DNA of 64,000 nt from Filosporella fistucella. Taxonomy: Eukaryota; Ascomycota; Leotiomycetes; Helotiales. The stretch lies in contig JAQJZZ010000019.1 of NCBI GenBank assembly GCA_030077755.1, positions 1,314,501 through 1,378,500 of the forward strand, written 5' to 3'. The position numbers were made by a program, and so were the translations under genes. Shown one piece after another: positions 13,630 through 25,933 of this stretch; within the stretch, counting starts at the first letter, position 1, and each line of letters opens with the position of its first letter. Under the pieces are notes generated by a model. That model worked only from the letters and a program-made list of their open reading frames with translations, searched no databases and was not told where the DNA came from.

Positions 13630-14976
13630 GAAAGGCAGACCGTCCCATTTTCATATATTGTACATCTCATGTCGCAATGTCTATAAATATAGCGTCACTT
13701 TTGTCATTCATGAAATTTCTTTTCGAAAGCATAAAATACATTCATCTTGATTCACCGTGCCCAAGATCAGACGCCACGCTACTATATACTTCCACATATC
13801 TACACCATTCCCACTTCTCTCAAAGTTTCCCAAGCTACTTGGCGATTCTTGAGAGGCTATCTTCAAGATACCTCACATACTTATCATCCTTCCAAATATT
13901 TCACTATCCAAGTTCATTTCAGATATTCAGTCTCCCATCTGCCATAGCCGCTCCACATCCCGAGATATCGGACTCCACGTATACATAATCTAAAGTGACC
14001 GCAAGCTCCAAACATTAACATGTAAGAATGTGGACCCCACGATAGAGTATATTTCGTGCCCGGGCCGTACCAGGAGTCTGTCCCTCATCGAACGGAGGAC
14101 GATTATCAGGTATCTATGTATTGAATAGTGGCAAAAGGGAGAAGTAAAATCTAGATACTTTAAGACTTGAGGTTTTCATGCTATTGCTAGCTTTTCTCAC
14201 TGTCATCGATTTCACCAATTTATAGCAACTAAATTCCTCTTGATAACCATGCTCCTAGTTGACCTATACCACTAAATCCCATCTTTGCATCCTTATGATT
14301 CCAATTTCCCCGGTTTCTTAAGCCTATCTTCAAATGCTGACAAACTCACTCTTACTATCAATTCACCTTCACCGTCCTTCACCCAAGCAACTCGAAGATC
14401 AGGAGTAAATATGTTCGAAATTTCAGAACGGTACAGGCAGGTCCGGAAATACACATCAACTCCGACTCATCATAAATCCAAACTAGCAAAATGCATGTCA
14501 ATAATAAGCAGTCAAAGTCACTTTAGAGCTGTTTGAAGTAATTCACCACTAACTGATTCGACCTTTGGTACCGAGTCTGGCCATGGTAGGCCTATAAAGA
14601 TTGAGATCGACTTCCTATATTTTATTTTGTTGCGGAGCTCAAGACTATAATTGATTTCTCCAATATGATGACATCACGTTGGAGACGACGGAAACTGCAG
14701 AAATCAAACATGTTCTCATTGAGCCTGCTGTCATATTGTCCTTGTAGATTTAACGGCTGTCCTAATGTTGTCAACTTGTATTGCTGTCAATGATCACTTC
14801 TTTGATTATTTAGTCTTGAGGATGCGGTCTATTGTTTTGACGAATAATGGAGAACAAGTGCAGAAGGATGATATAAAGTTTCTGAATCTCCTGGATCGTT
14901 TTGGACAATCTAAATTTGCAATTCTACAATTAATCTCTCTGGAAATCAAACTTGATTTGTTGTCTAGGGCGGTACG
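13630..14976. other. Spacer with no supported gene
   Basis: About 1.3 kb between the dipeptidase and a decayed zinc-finger gene. Two plus-strand frames (14285-14536 and 14765-15016) look somewhat protein-like but have no recognisable motif, no clear splice partners and no upstream context. I therefore leave them uncalled. Confidence 0.4.
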
Positions 14977-17495
14977 TCAATTACGTAGCGACGAACGAAT
15001 GACTCTTTCTACGTAGAGGCATCGTGTACATTGTAATTGTACCCGGCAGTTACATGTAAACATTGAATCCCTAATGTAAGTTATTCCTGCAGAGCCCTCC
15101 TCCTCTGATTGTCCTCCATCTTTCACCTCAATGATTCTGTTACCAACCGTGATCCTGGTTTGACCATCGACCTTTATGGTAATATTGTCCCCGTCGTCGG
15201 CCGAGATGTGAGTCATGCCTGTAGTACTTGGTTTTCTAGATCTTCCGCGGCTACCATCACTTGAATCACTACCTCTCTTCCGCCATACATTGCTGAGCTC
15301 GCTTGATGGCGATGGCAGTCGCTGGGCCGGCAAGTCTACGTTTTGCCTCCCTTTCGATGATCGAACATACGTCTTGTCACTTTCACTCACAGCTTTAGCT
15401 TCCCAGACTCCAGCCAATGTTGGACCCTTATAATTGTTTGCATCTGTGTAGGTCGACTCCTTTGCGAGATAGTCTGGGACAGAACCATATCTAGTCTCTC
15501 GAGACCTCCCAAGCCCGCGCCGCGCCCCGACCCGACACTACGTTCCACAATTAGCTCTGCAACAGGGTGGTCAACCGCTGCTCTTGGTGAAAACGGAGGA
15601 TATTCCGGAGATATAGTTTGAAGCGGAGTACCAAATGGGCTGGGACTGGAGGCAGCCTTTGATGATGTGGCGAAGTCATCTCTCAGCATCATCCCTATTC
15701 TGGACGGCGGAGAAGACGAGTGGGTTCTACTGGGTCGCCACTGAACGGTATCTGCAGCTCGAAGGGTATCACCTGCGCGCGGTTCGACATAGTACTGAGC
15801 AGATACTCGACTTGGGATAGGACATTGTGGTTACGTAGGGCGAGGAGTTTGTGCTGGGGATGCTATGGCAGGAGTAAGAGAAGGCGAGTGATCAAATCCT
15901 TCTTGCAGAGTCTCCGTCTCAAATTCTGCATTGGCACCACTTCGCATTTCTTTGGTGGCCATATCTCCAAAATCACATGATCTCTCTTTTCTCTTGTTTC
16001 CCATTGCGCAGCCTGCTGGCTGTGGAGTGCTTGGTACAGTTCTTTCTGCTCTTCAAGCTGCGGGAAAGCACATGAGAAGCCTCGTCAGACAGATATCCAA
16101 GGTAGCAAAGTAAAGGCGGCATCGCCAACTACACCATTCTCCGCCTCTATCTTTGCATCTGAAGCTCCTAGATTTGCCGATGGAGGCCAGATAGCCAGGG
16201 ACTGGGGTTCAGTTGAACGACAAATCAAAGAGGGATACCAAACCAGTTTTGGAATATCAAAGGGAAGCTGAGCGAACAGATTTGTTGTCATCTCTTGAAG
16301 AAGCTCAGCAATCTTCTGCTCTTACTGAGAGGAGCATGCGCGCAAATGGCAAGAGGATAGACAAGCTTTTGAACGAAAATTGGAGAAGGAGAGCTACTTC
16401 AATTGGGGTCCAGTAGCATTTGAATTGTGGGCTGATAGTAAATGTTCGACGAATGAAGTCTTCTTATTGTGAATTTTTGAGCAGTATGAACAGATCCACT
16501 CCCTTCTGTGCATTTGTAATTCGTGAGAGAACCATTCATTTCTACTACGGAACATCTTGAGACCGCAATCTTTGAAAGTGCAGATGTATGGTATTAGATC
16601 TCTAAAGACATGTCTCCTAGAACGTCTCAGTGTCGGATCGAACGGGTGAGTTGACGAGGATGAAACAGCAGGGCATTGAAACCCCGCCGAGCAGTTATAG
16701 AAGTAATGGTACTGAAAGGATGTAGATAATCGGAATAAATCACGAATGGGGTTGAAAATGGAGCAGAACTAACTTCCAAGCTGATTTGTGTTTGACATCC
16801 TGCTCGGTATAGCAAATCGGACACAAGAATGGTTTGCCAAATTCGAATGTAACATCTTCGAAAGCAATAGTTGGTGGCGTAGGAACGGTAAGCTTGTCAA
16901 CGGATTCTGCAAACCGAGTTGGCTCGTATGAAGTTTGTGAGCCCATGGAGTCTCCGTCTTCTTTTTTCTGTCAGATTCCTGGCTGCTCAACATATGTCGT
17001 GGCCTGTGTGAGAGGAAGGGTCCTTTCCATGACTGCTTGTGGGAGATCCCAATCTCTTGATAACTCTTCATTGTGTTCCTCACGATACTTGAGGAACTGT
17101 CGCCTCCGTGTAATAGCTGTACCCATGCGCTCAAATAGCCACTCGCTCCCTCTCCTTGCGGATCCATGCTCCTTCACGTGATCTATATCCCAACGGGCAT
17201 CGTATTCGAGATACCTAGGAGCTGCCTTAAGGTAGTCATCGCGAAGTGGAGAAGTTTGAATAGTCATGGAGAGCTTCAACAAGTGCCCGTTGGCGGCGAT
17301 GATAGCTCCTGCTTCCTCCGCACGGTCAGCTGGGCAGCTTGACAAAGCATCGGACAGATTTTGGTAGCTGCCGAGTGAGATTTTACATAGCTCATATATA
17401 TATGTATGTATGCTGAGCTGCTTGGAATGCTGCTCGTAGAGGGATTTGACACTGACTGATGGAGTATCGCCGTCATACCTATACGCTTCTATCAA
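14977..17495 (-). pseudogene. Decayed fungal C2H2 zinc-finger protein gene
   Basis: The frame beginning at 17495 encodes a helical N-terminal region (SLYEQHSKQLSIHTYIYEL, RRGSEWLFERMG) typical of a large fungal family that ends in C2H2 fingers. An in-frame TGA at about 16971-16973 follows VEQPGI. The same frame then resumes as SYEPTRFAESVDKL and the finger FLCPICYTEQDVKHKSAWK. After an intron, the next fingers read PYICTFKDC...H...H and WICSYC...H...H (about 16630-16420). A TAG follows TGPQLK, and the next expected CPLC finger is degraded to CHLR. The C-terminal tail is split between two frames near 15540, one carrying IVERSVGSG and the other GRSRETRYGSVPDY. Several independent lesions indicate a pseudogene. 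It stands head to head with another decayed gene at 17821. Confidence 0.7.
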
Positions 17496-17820
17496 TTCTT
17501 ATCAATCCCATACAAGGAGCGGGGTTATCTATAGCCGCGTCTGATATAAACAATTCGTATCTTGTCTTTTGATTTCGAGTTATTTCTTCATAGTATTGTT
17601 GAGGTTATAATAAAATTGAGTGGTAATGTCTGTTAAGCACAGAGTTTAGCATTCAGTTGCAGTCCAATGCTGGATGCATTCTGGCATTGATTGGCAGCCG
17701 CCCCCAACCCCGCAACATGAGTTGGCAAGAGCCTGAGCCGGATTGCGTCGAAGCTGAGGTTCGAACGAGAATTGTGTTTGTTATCTCTTGGAAGTTCTAG
17801 CAAGCAATAAATACAACAAA

Positions 17821-19452
17821 ATGTCTGGAATTGAAATAGCTGGATTGATCCTAGGTGGATTTCCACTTCTTGTTTCCGCCGCTGAGCACTATCGCCAGGA
17901 CCCGAACCTTTGCTGAGATGGAAGCGCTTCCGAACAGACTTCATAGGATTCATAGACGCTGTCGATATTGAAAAACAGCTATTTGACCAAATGCTGGAAC
18001 ATTTCCTGATCTCGGCAGATGTCCCTCATGAGGAATTGCAACTTTTCATGACCAAAGCGACCTACGACGGTTGGCAGCACGAAGATTTGGTCAGAATCTT
18101 GCAGAACCGCCTCGGGGCGTCCTATGACGTGTACATGAGCACAATTAGGACCATGAATAAATTGATGAACGATTTACAAGAGATGTTATCGTTGGAAAAT
18201 GGATAGATATGTGTTTCAGTCTATACAGGTCGTTGCCGAAAGGGGACAAAACCGAACCTAGATTTAGATCTCCCGCAGCTCCACAACTAACCTTCCTTTG
18301 TCTAGGTCGTGTGGGCAGACGACACCGCAAGTCGATGGGACTACCAACTCAAGAGAATACATCTAATCTTCAGCAAAAAGGGTCCGAAGACTTTTGCGTT
18401 ACTCGAAAACCACATTCGGAAGTTACGGGAACTCCTAGAATCGCATGACAAGCTCGAAAGTGTCAGGTCCGCGCGGACAGATACAACATGGGGAAGCATA
18501 TTCGAATGCATTCGACGGCATGCGCGAAGTTTACATTCAGCAATTACACGCAACTGGAATTGCAACTGCATACAACCACATCTGGCAGATCTCCAGCTCC
18601 AACGGCGTTGTACCGGCGGATGGACATCAAGCTTCAGTATCGCATTTCAAAGCGTCGAGCCTCATACACTCCCAAGGAGATGCCGCGAGGGTGTCATAAG
18701 CGTTAGGGAATTGAGGAAGGAAGAATTATCCAGGGATGAGGGAACGAATAAATCTGGGAATGGATCGCAACTCAATGGGCACCGCCCAGATCTGAACAGA
18801 ATACGTCAAGGTCTACAATCTGTCTAGACATCTCAGCTCACCGGAGCTGCGAGACCAAAAATCTCGCCATCACCATCTGAATCGTCGTCCAGCTCGTTAC
18901 GGAGCGCATTCCGGGGAAAGTTCTCCCAGAAAAGCTCCTCGAGTTGCACGGAGATTACCAGTAGCCCCAGCTTGACTGAGTTGTTGCTAATCTAGAGAAG
19001 AAATACATCATGTTCTATAAGAAAGAAGGGAAAGTATTGTTCGACTATCTATTTATTCAGCAATCATTCCTGTCCATCAAGAACAATAGCGCAGTATCTG
19101 TCAGTGCTGGTGAGGAACCGGCGACAGGTTTCGTGGTGAGAATAGCCTGACCTACCTTGGGATTATCCTTTTGGAATTGTGCTTCGGAGAAACCATTGAA
19201 GACCAAGATCTCCGAACATCATACCTCTCAGCAGATGGAACCCCAAATCAAGGGACTGATTTCATGACCGCTCGTGATTGGTCTGAAATGGTGTGTGAAG
19301 AAGCTCCTGCTTGGGGGCATGTCACTAAAAGTTGCGTTTTCTGCAACTTCGAGGAGAAACCCAATTGGGATAATAAGAAGTTTACTCAAGCTGTCTATGC
19401 AAATTTCGTAGAGCCGTTGGAGCAAATGATCACTAAATGGTCAGCAGTATGA
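17821..19452 (+). pseudogene. Decayed DUF7580-like fungal gene
   Basis: The reading starts with a typical hydrophobic opening (MSGIEIAGLILGGFPLLVSA, EHYRQ). The frame then breaks near 17897, where one missing base separates it from LLRWKRFRTDFIGFIDAVD. After an intron-like gap the text continues as VWADDTASRWDYQLKRIHL (about 18308) and RRHARSLHSAITRNW, then stops at 18827. The next stretch, 18830-19160, is punctuated by stops. The conserved C-terminal block (LGIILLELCFGETIED, then a CVFCNFEEKPNWDN region and KFTQAVYANFVEPLEQM) is intact at about 19160-19452. From memory, these blocks match the fungal DUF7580 family, often annotated only as hypothetical proteins. Function is unknown. The broken frames make a functional product unlikely, although unusual splicing cannot be excluded for the middle part. 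Confidence 0.6.
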
Positions 19453-20794
19453 GGTTTGACAACGGTGGGAAACGACCCAAGTAGGAAGCTTCGCATCCTC
19501 TCTGTTTCGAAAGCGGAAATTAATGAATTCCGGTGCTCAACCGGCTGTTTTCAAAATCCCCTTGAGTTAACATGGATTGCGAACGACGAGTGTGCAGGTC
19601 ATAGAGTGTGCACTCCCGACACGATCTTTGGGTGATCCCTTTACTTAGAAGCTGTTTACAGGCCTAGAAGATATTTCTGCCGCCTGAGAGGAGCAGCGAC
19701 ATTTTTATTCGCTCGTCAAATCTTCAAGAACGAGAAGCGGGATACCGGCTTTCACCCCAATCTTGGCAAAATGAAACACATCACGAATACATTGATCTAG
19801 AATCAACATACAACGTTCCATATGCCAAGATCTGCTCTGATCTGGGACATTCCATGCAGAAGTGCAGTGATTCAAGTCCACTACCGTGGGTGGCATTTTG
19901 CAATGGACCAGCTAATCTGGTGGCTGCATATATTTCGGGGTGAGCGATTCCAAGTTCCAAAAAACCGTCACCGCTCTGGCAGACGAGATTTAAACATCTG
20001 ATGCTGAGCCACAGCGCCCCCTTCTATTGTGGAAGCTGAGCTTCAAGGAGGCACTAAGCGACTCTGCAGGACATAATCAGCACAGTCGGTTCGGCGACCA
20101 TTGTGGATATATCAGGTGATCATCGACCAATACTCTTCTGTAATTTTGGACAGAATCAGATTAGCGGAAGGATGCTGAAAGTGAAGCCCGACAATGCATT
20201 ATCACGATCTCTATCTTGAACAGAGACCGCTTTTGGGTCGATATCCCCCAATAGAATTCTACGATACTGGGAAGTGAAGTCTTCTCTGATGCAGGCAAGC
20301 CCCCCTCCCTCTTCGCAGCCTCACGGAATGTTTCCTACTTCGAAGCAAGTGCTTATGTTTATCTGCATTTCTGGGAAGAGATCATAGGTAGCTGGCATGT
20401 TCCAACGAAATGATGCCGAGATGTCATGAAAGCACTGTTCTTTGTCTTGGCTAGCCTCCGAATGAGGCGTAGCCGCACTAGTTTTCTTCATGTTATGTTA
20501 CCATCGTCTGATTTTCCTTGCACACATGTATGTTGTCCTACGATGGTATACCTCCGTAGAACTTCAAGCCCAGGTACCGCGTGGCTAGTTCCTCAGCCTT
20601 AATACCCCGAAAATCTTAGTGGCGGAATCCCCGTGTTTCGGTAGGGAGTGATGAGGTACAGCGTGAAGGATATATAGTTGGGTTTCCATATAGTATTTTA
20701 TGACGATGCATCATTTGTACATTCACTTCTCATTCTTCCACTTTCTCTTAAAACCCTGTAAAGATATCTCAATACCCTCTTGCGTTTTGGTATT
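19453..20794. other. Spacer with possible gene remnants and PLP-enzyme promoter
   Basis: About 1.3 kb. A 63-codon minus-strand frame (19705-19896, MPPTVVDLNHCTSAWNV...) reads like protein, but I cannot assign it to a family and it may be a remnant. Near the right end, tatatag at 20671-20677 lies about 120 nt upstream of the ATG at 20795 and could be a TATA box. Confidence 0.4.
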
Positions 20795-22969
20795 ATGCAC
20801 CCAGCATTGAAGTCCTTTACTTCAATGGCTTACAACAGTGATGTTGATTTGTTTCAAGATACAGAGTATCCCATGCTCACAGGTCGGTTTCATCATGCAG
20901 CCTAACTTGATTTACATTTACACCTCTCAGGCAAGACGTATCTCGACCACGGAGGTGCTACTATATACGCTAAATCTCTTATCGAAACGGTCGCTCAAGA
21001 TCTTATAACAAATCTTTACGGTAATCCCCACTCGGCTTCAGATCCAGCACACCTTTCCGGCCAGATTGTAGATGAAACCAGGGAGAAAACCCTTCGATTC
21101 TTTGGTGCGGACCCAGAGCACTTTGATCTTATATTTGTTCAGAATGCCACGGCCGCTATCAAGCTGGTTATGGAGTCCTTCAAAGACGTTGGTGAATCGA
21201 CGAAGTCACAAGGGCAAGAGACTGGATTTAGATATTTCTATCATGCCGATAGTCATAACAGCGTTGTTGGAGTAAGAGAAGCTGCAGATCAAGGCCATCA
21301 CTGTTTCCGAACGGATGAAGAGGTGGAAAAATGGCTTTCTGGTCACAGCACTGCTGGCAGAGGCAACAAGCTTGGATTATTCGCATACCCAGGACAATCT
21401 AATATGACTGGCCGTCGACTTCCACTCAGCTGGCCTGGAAGATTACGAGATTCGCAACATACTACACATAGAGATATGTATACTCTACTAGACGCTGCTG
21501 CATTAGCTACCACATATCCTTTGAATGGTATCTTCGCAAACCCTGCTACAGCACCCGATTTCACAGCTCTTTCTTTTTACAAAATTTTCGGCTATCCGGA
21601 TCTAGGTGGTCTCATTGTTCGCAAAGCATCCGGTCGAATCCTGAGCTGGGGAAGAAAATACTTCGGCGGCGGGACAGTCGAGGTCGTTACCGTCCTAGGA
21701 GCAAAACCCTTTTTTGAACCACGGAGAGATATTCATTCTTCCCTTGAAGACGGGACCCTTCCATTCCACAACATCATCGCTCTCTCTGCAGCAATAGATA
21801 CTCATCGTCGTTTGTATGGCCCACAATGCATGACAACTATCTCACGACACACAAATTACCTAGCGAAGAGTCTCTACGATGGTATGGTCTCCCTTGTCCA
21901 CTCTAACGGTATGCCGCTCGTTAAAATCTACAACTCCGGCCCTGCTCACTACGGCAACACTACTCTCCAGGGCTCCACCATATCTTTCAATGTCCTCCGT
22001 CCAAATGGAACATATCTACCCTACACAAGCGTTATCGAAACTCTCGCCAATGCGCGGAAAATCTACGTGCGGGCAGGTACTCTTTGTAATCCAGGTGGAA
22101 TGGCTACGAATCTAGGCTACGAGGACTGGCATATCAGACGCTTGTATGAGAATGGGCATAATTGCTCTGATGCCGTGAGAAGTGGGACCGAAGTTGCCGA
22201 TGGGAAGCCAACAGGGGTTGTGAGGGTCAGTTTGGGAGCTATGACGACGAGGGGGAATATCGAGAGGATGCTTGAATTTTTAAAAGAGGAGTTTTTGGAG
22301 ACGAATCTGAATCTACCAGTGGCAGGGCGGGGAGTGGGGGAGAGTGTGGTTGACGGGCCGGTACTGAGAGAAATGAAGAGTTTCAGGGAACATGATTTTG
22401 AGAGGAACAACATGTCGAAAGAAGAATTCCGAGGTTTTTCACGACATGAGAGCCAGCTCCAACAACGACCACAGCAAGGGATTGAAACACATCAACCACA
22501 GCCTCTGCAGTTGAAACAGCATCTTTTCAATCAGAATTTCACATTCGATACACAGACCCCGCCTCATTCGAGACCACCGACTAGGTCCGGAACTGGCACT
22601 GCTGCCGCTGCACGCTCGTTCTCAACTGATACTACGGCTTTTGAGGAGTTTTCTCAGACCTTTTCTCATTTGGAAAATCGCCCTGACTTTGATGATCGTT
22701 CGCACTCCCACACTCACTCTCAATCTCAACCTCAGTCACAACCACATACTCATATTCATCCTCATCCATCCTCCCACCCCTCATCTCTCTTCCAACTCGA
22801 CTTAACCACCTCCCGTTCCCAAATCCCAAGGAACCCACCCGTTGATTTTGAAACTATGATCGGGGAGCTTGAAATTGAGAATGGGAGTTTGTATGAAGAG
22901 GGGAGGGAGAAGTTGGGGAGGAAATTGTGGAGGTTTAGAGGGAGGAAGGAGAGTTTGAGTGTTAGGTAG
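20795..22969 (+). CDS. Molybdenum-cofactor-sulfurase-like class V aminotransferase lacking a MOSC domain
   Basis: A PLP-dependent cysteine-desulfurase-fold enzyme resembling the N-terminal half of Mo-cofactor sulfurase (HxB). Two exons (20795-20882 and 20931-22969) give 2127 nt and 708 residues. The opening YLDHGGATIYAKS and GNPHSASDPAHLS are hallmarks of this family. SFYKIFGYPDLGGLIVRK contains the Schiff-base lysine. AGTLCNPGG holds the cysteine expected to carry persulfide. Residues from about 500 onward have no MOSC domain. They form a Gln-, His-, Ser- and Thr-rich low-complexity tail, including alternating SHTHSQSQPQ runs, and end in a basic segment (LGRKLWRFRGRKES). Full-length cofactor sulfurases carry MOSC after the PLP domain, so this may sulfurate another acceptor. 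The catalytic residues look intact. Confidence 0.85.
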
Positions 22970-23392
22970 AGGATTGGGGTTGAGGATAAGAATTGAGGGG
23001 AGATAAACGAGACAGAGGAAGGGCTGGAAAAAGGAGCGGTGGGATTCGGGAATTGGCTATGGAGTTTGGGAGGGAAAATACTGCATGTTTATAGATTTGA
23101 TTTAGTGATACCTTGTAGATAAAACATGACTTGTATATCATTTCCCAAAGCTTGGACACTATAGCAAACAATTTTGTCCTCAGATTTCATTCCCTGATAA
23201 GTCGTCGTAACATCGAATTCATGACACAATCTTCCCTTCTATTCTAGGTCGGAAAAATGAAGCTATCTCACCCAAGTTTTCTGAAGTGTCTACAAACTTG
23301 AGCTTCTCAAGTCCTCCACATAATTTGCATTGAAACTCGAAGTCCAAGTCCACGTCCACATCCACCTCGCAAAATGCCCACTTTGTTTCACC
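22970..23392. other. Convergent 3' spacer
   Basis: A 420-bp spacer between two convergent genes. It includes a short imperfect repeat of gtccac/gtccaa units near 23340-23366. I see no gene here. Confidence 0.4.
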
Positions 23393-25533
23393 CTAGTGAA
23401 TCGCAATTATGACTCGTGACTTGATTTCATCAGGTTCATCCAAAATTCTCCTAGCCTCTTTATTTTCTTTAAACATTAATGTTTCGACAAAGCACTCTCC
23501 TATCAGCTTGACATGGGTAATGCCTGACACAGTTTGACTAATCGGTGTATTCAAAATCTGCGCTTCTAACTCTGGATCAGCCATATAATCAAGTTTTCGA
23601 ATGACGAATGGCACAGAACAATACGAAAAGAAGCAGATTGAGTCTCCTTCTTGGGTACACTCTGGGACTAGAGCCAAGCGGTCTTGACCGGATAGTGATA
23701 TTCGTGCTATTCGTCGGCCATCGACAATGTTAGGCTTATCTTGAGTACTAATATGGACTCTGCTGAACAAATGGGAAATAATGTACTGTTTTTGGGCAAC
23801 TGATGTCTTCGGAGTTAGAAAATCCGGTACAAAGAAGTGATCTCCGACGGAGTATGCTTGCCGCCAACCACCACAACCATCCGGCAGTGGGGCAAGAATT
23901 TCTTGATCTGGGCCAAGATTTTCTCTCCAATAATTGTAAGACTCGCTGAACCATTCATCAAACACCCCGGAACCGGGAGAACAGGTACCCATTTTAGATG
24001 AGTGATCATTGCCATCCAGAACTTTGCTCAAGGCATTTATGGTAGCGAATGAGTAACCAACACTGCAAAATAAACTTGGGTTGGTAGACGAACCAAGTAT
24101 GAAGTGTTGGGGCGATACATCCATGGAGATGGAGCCCATCAGGTTATCACTCTCTTCAACAAATTCCCAGATCCGGTGAGACGTAGAAGAAGAGCGAACA
24201 CTCCAATCAGGTACCCAGGTCGCTATTCCGGGGCAACGAGGTTGTAATGGCTGATCCTCAATGTAACTTAAGATTTCAAAAGATTTGGAAGCCAGTATGT
24301 GTCTTGTTGCTAGCTCCTCATATACTTTCGCTGTGGCCAGTTCGTAATTCACTGGAAATGAATTGTTTTTCACTATTCCAAGATGCGCAAAAACCATATC
24401 ACTTTTATTGGAGGCCTCAAATCCGCGCCTACCTGCGACAATATTGACAAGCTTGAGAATGGAAATCTGTGACTTTCTCTGGGGTGTATCATGCGATGGG
24501 AAGTAACGACTGATCTTTCCCCGGGGTGTTTCATGCGATGTGCAGGCACGACTGAGACCTTCAACACAGATAGTCAGTACCATTCTCGAGGGGAAGTCCG
24601 CATGCTAACCTGCCAAACTTGTTGATTCGCATAGGGTCATCTGGTAAGACCCTTTCTCCTGGTCCATATAGCGAATAATGTCTAAGCGATGCTTGAAAAC
24701 TTGGTCTGAAAGTAATGGAGTTGGCATCTGGTAATATCTGAGGGCGACCCAGCCAACAATCTGACAGAAACTGACCCAGGGCAAACGAACCTGGCCGTAT
24801 TGAATTCGTGCATCCCGAGACAAGAGTAACTCCTGGAAAACCCACGCCCTGTCAAACCATGGACAGCGGAGTATTTCTTCGACGACGGTAACATATTGTA
24901 GCTGAAATGAATCCTCGTTGTATTTCGCAATCATTTCGGATACAGCTGGTTGTACTGCTCGCGGGCATCTATCTCCTTGCGAGCATTTATATCTCTCTAT
25001 ATCTAAAGAATCATCTGTTTGCGAGCATGGACCTTTGCATGAACATTCACGTTTGATGTGCGAGCAACCATCGAGGAATATAATGGTATGATGAGCAGTC
25101 TCGTAAACATTTCCCATCTGCTGAACCTGAGAAGGTTTCTCCTTTTCGTTGGACTGATCGATACATATTGCATCTGTCCAGACTCTTAATTTTCTTTTCT
25201 TATCGCGAAGATATCTCTAAGCCGTTTCTAGGTTTCTGGTCACTTGTTTGACTTGACCATCAACTGAAATGGGTTTCGTATCATTTCCGTCGCCCCAAGC
25301 ATACGAGAGAGCTGTGTAATGATCCACAATATCGTCGGCGACATCGTTCAGCGTTGTATGCAACATATTGCACTCGACCTTCGCAGCCTCGTCCTCAGCA
25401 GGATGAAGCTCGATGAGGCGGATTGCACCTGGCTCGCAGAGAGGTTGATATTTGTAGATATTGTCGAGTTCGGCAATCGCTGCTGACAGAAATTACGATT
25501 GAAGAAAAACACTTGAGCACTGGACCTGATCAT
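23393..25533 (-). pseudogene. HET-domain (heterokaryon incompatibility) gene with disabling lesions
   Basis: HET-domain proteins trigger incompatibility-type cell death in filamentous fungi. Reading leftward, the domain opens with YQPLCEPGAIRLIEL, YTALSYAWGDGND, VWTDAICIDQSN, MGNVYETA and WFDRAWVFQELLLS, so all HET blocks are present. The segment ETA*RYLRDKKRKLRVW contains an in-frame TAG at 25217-25219, with homologous text on both sides in the same frame. The frame also breaks near 25495, between the only upstream ATG and the first HET block. An intron at about 24558-24601 joins the domain to a long C-terminal region ending at 23393. Just after that splice lies a duplicated peptide unit (TSHETPRGK / PSHDTPQRK). 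I infer a null allele or recent pseudogene, because the rest of the frame is clean. Confidence 0.7.
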
Positions 25534-25933
25534 CTAGAAGGAAGGTGGAACGGAAAAGGCGGTTGTGACCAAGGCTGGAGCCTCAGCTGAGGTCACATGA
25601 CGGTATGGCAACCTCAGGGCAACCGGAGATTCTTCCAGAAAGACAGTGATATGTACCATTTGGAGTCGATGGTTGATTTGATGGAGACTGATACAGGTAA
25701 AAGAATGAAAGCCATTATCGTATGTTGTCGTATTATCGTGACTTGTGTTGAGCAACTCCAAATTAGCAGCCTTGCTGAGTTACATACATACGATCTTTGA
25801 AGTCTATGCATAGGCGATGAAGCTAATAAGTCAAGTATATCAGCATTCAGATGCTGATGAGAAGTGGATGAGGTGCTTGCAACGAAAAAGATTCATGACT
25901 TTTGTTAATATGACAAATTCTTTCATAAGTGTT
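25534..25933. other. Spacer
   Basis: About 400 bp upstream of the broken HET gene and downstream of the small gene to its right. Overlapping short frames are present, none with recognisable content. Confidence 0.35.

Noticed and set aside
17690..17770. A tRNA-like ggttcgaa string.
   Set aside because: No matching acceptor stem or anticodon arm could be folded around it by eye. I found no convincing tRNA in the window.
19705..19896. A 63-codon minus-strand frame that reads like protein (HCTSAWNVPDQSRSWHMERC).
   Set aside because: No family recognised, no flanking exons found, and it lies in a decayed region. It may be a remnant but cannot be supported as a gene.
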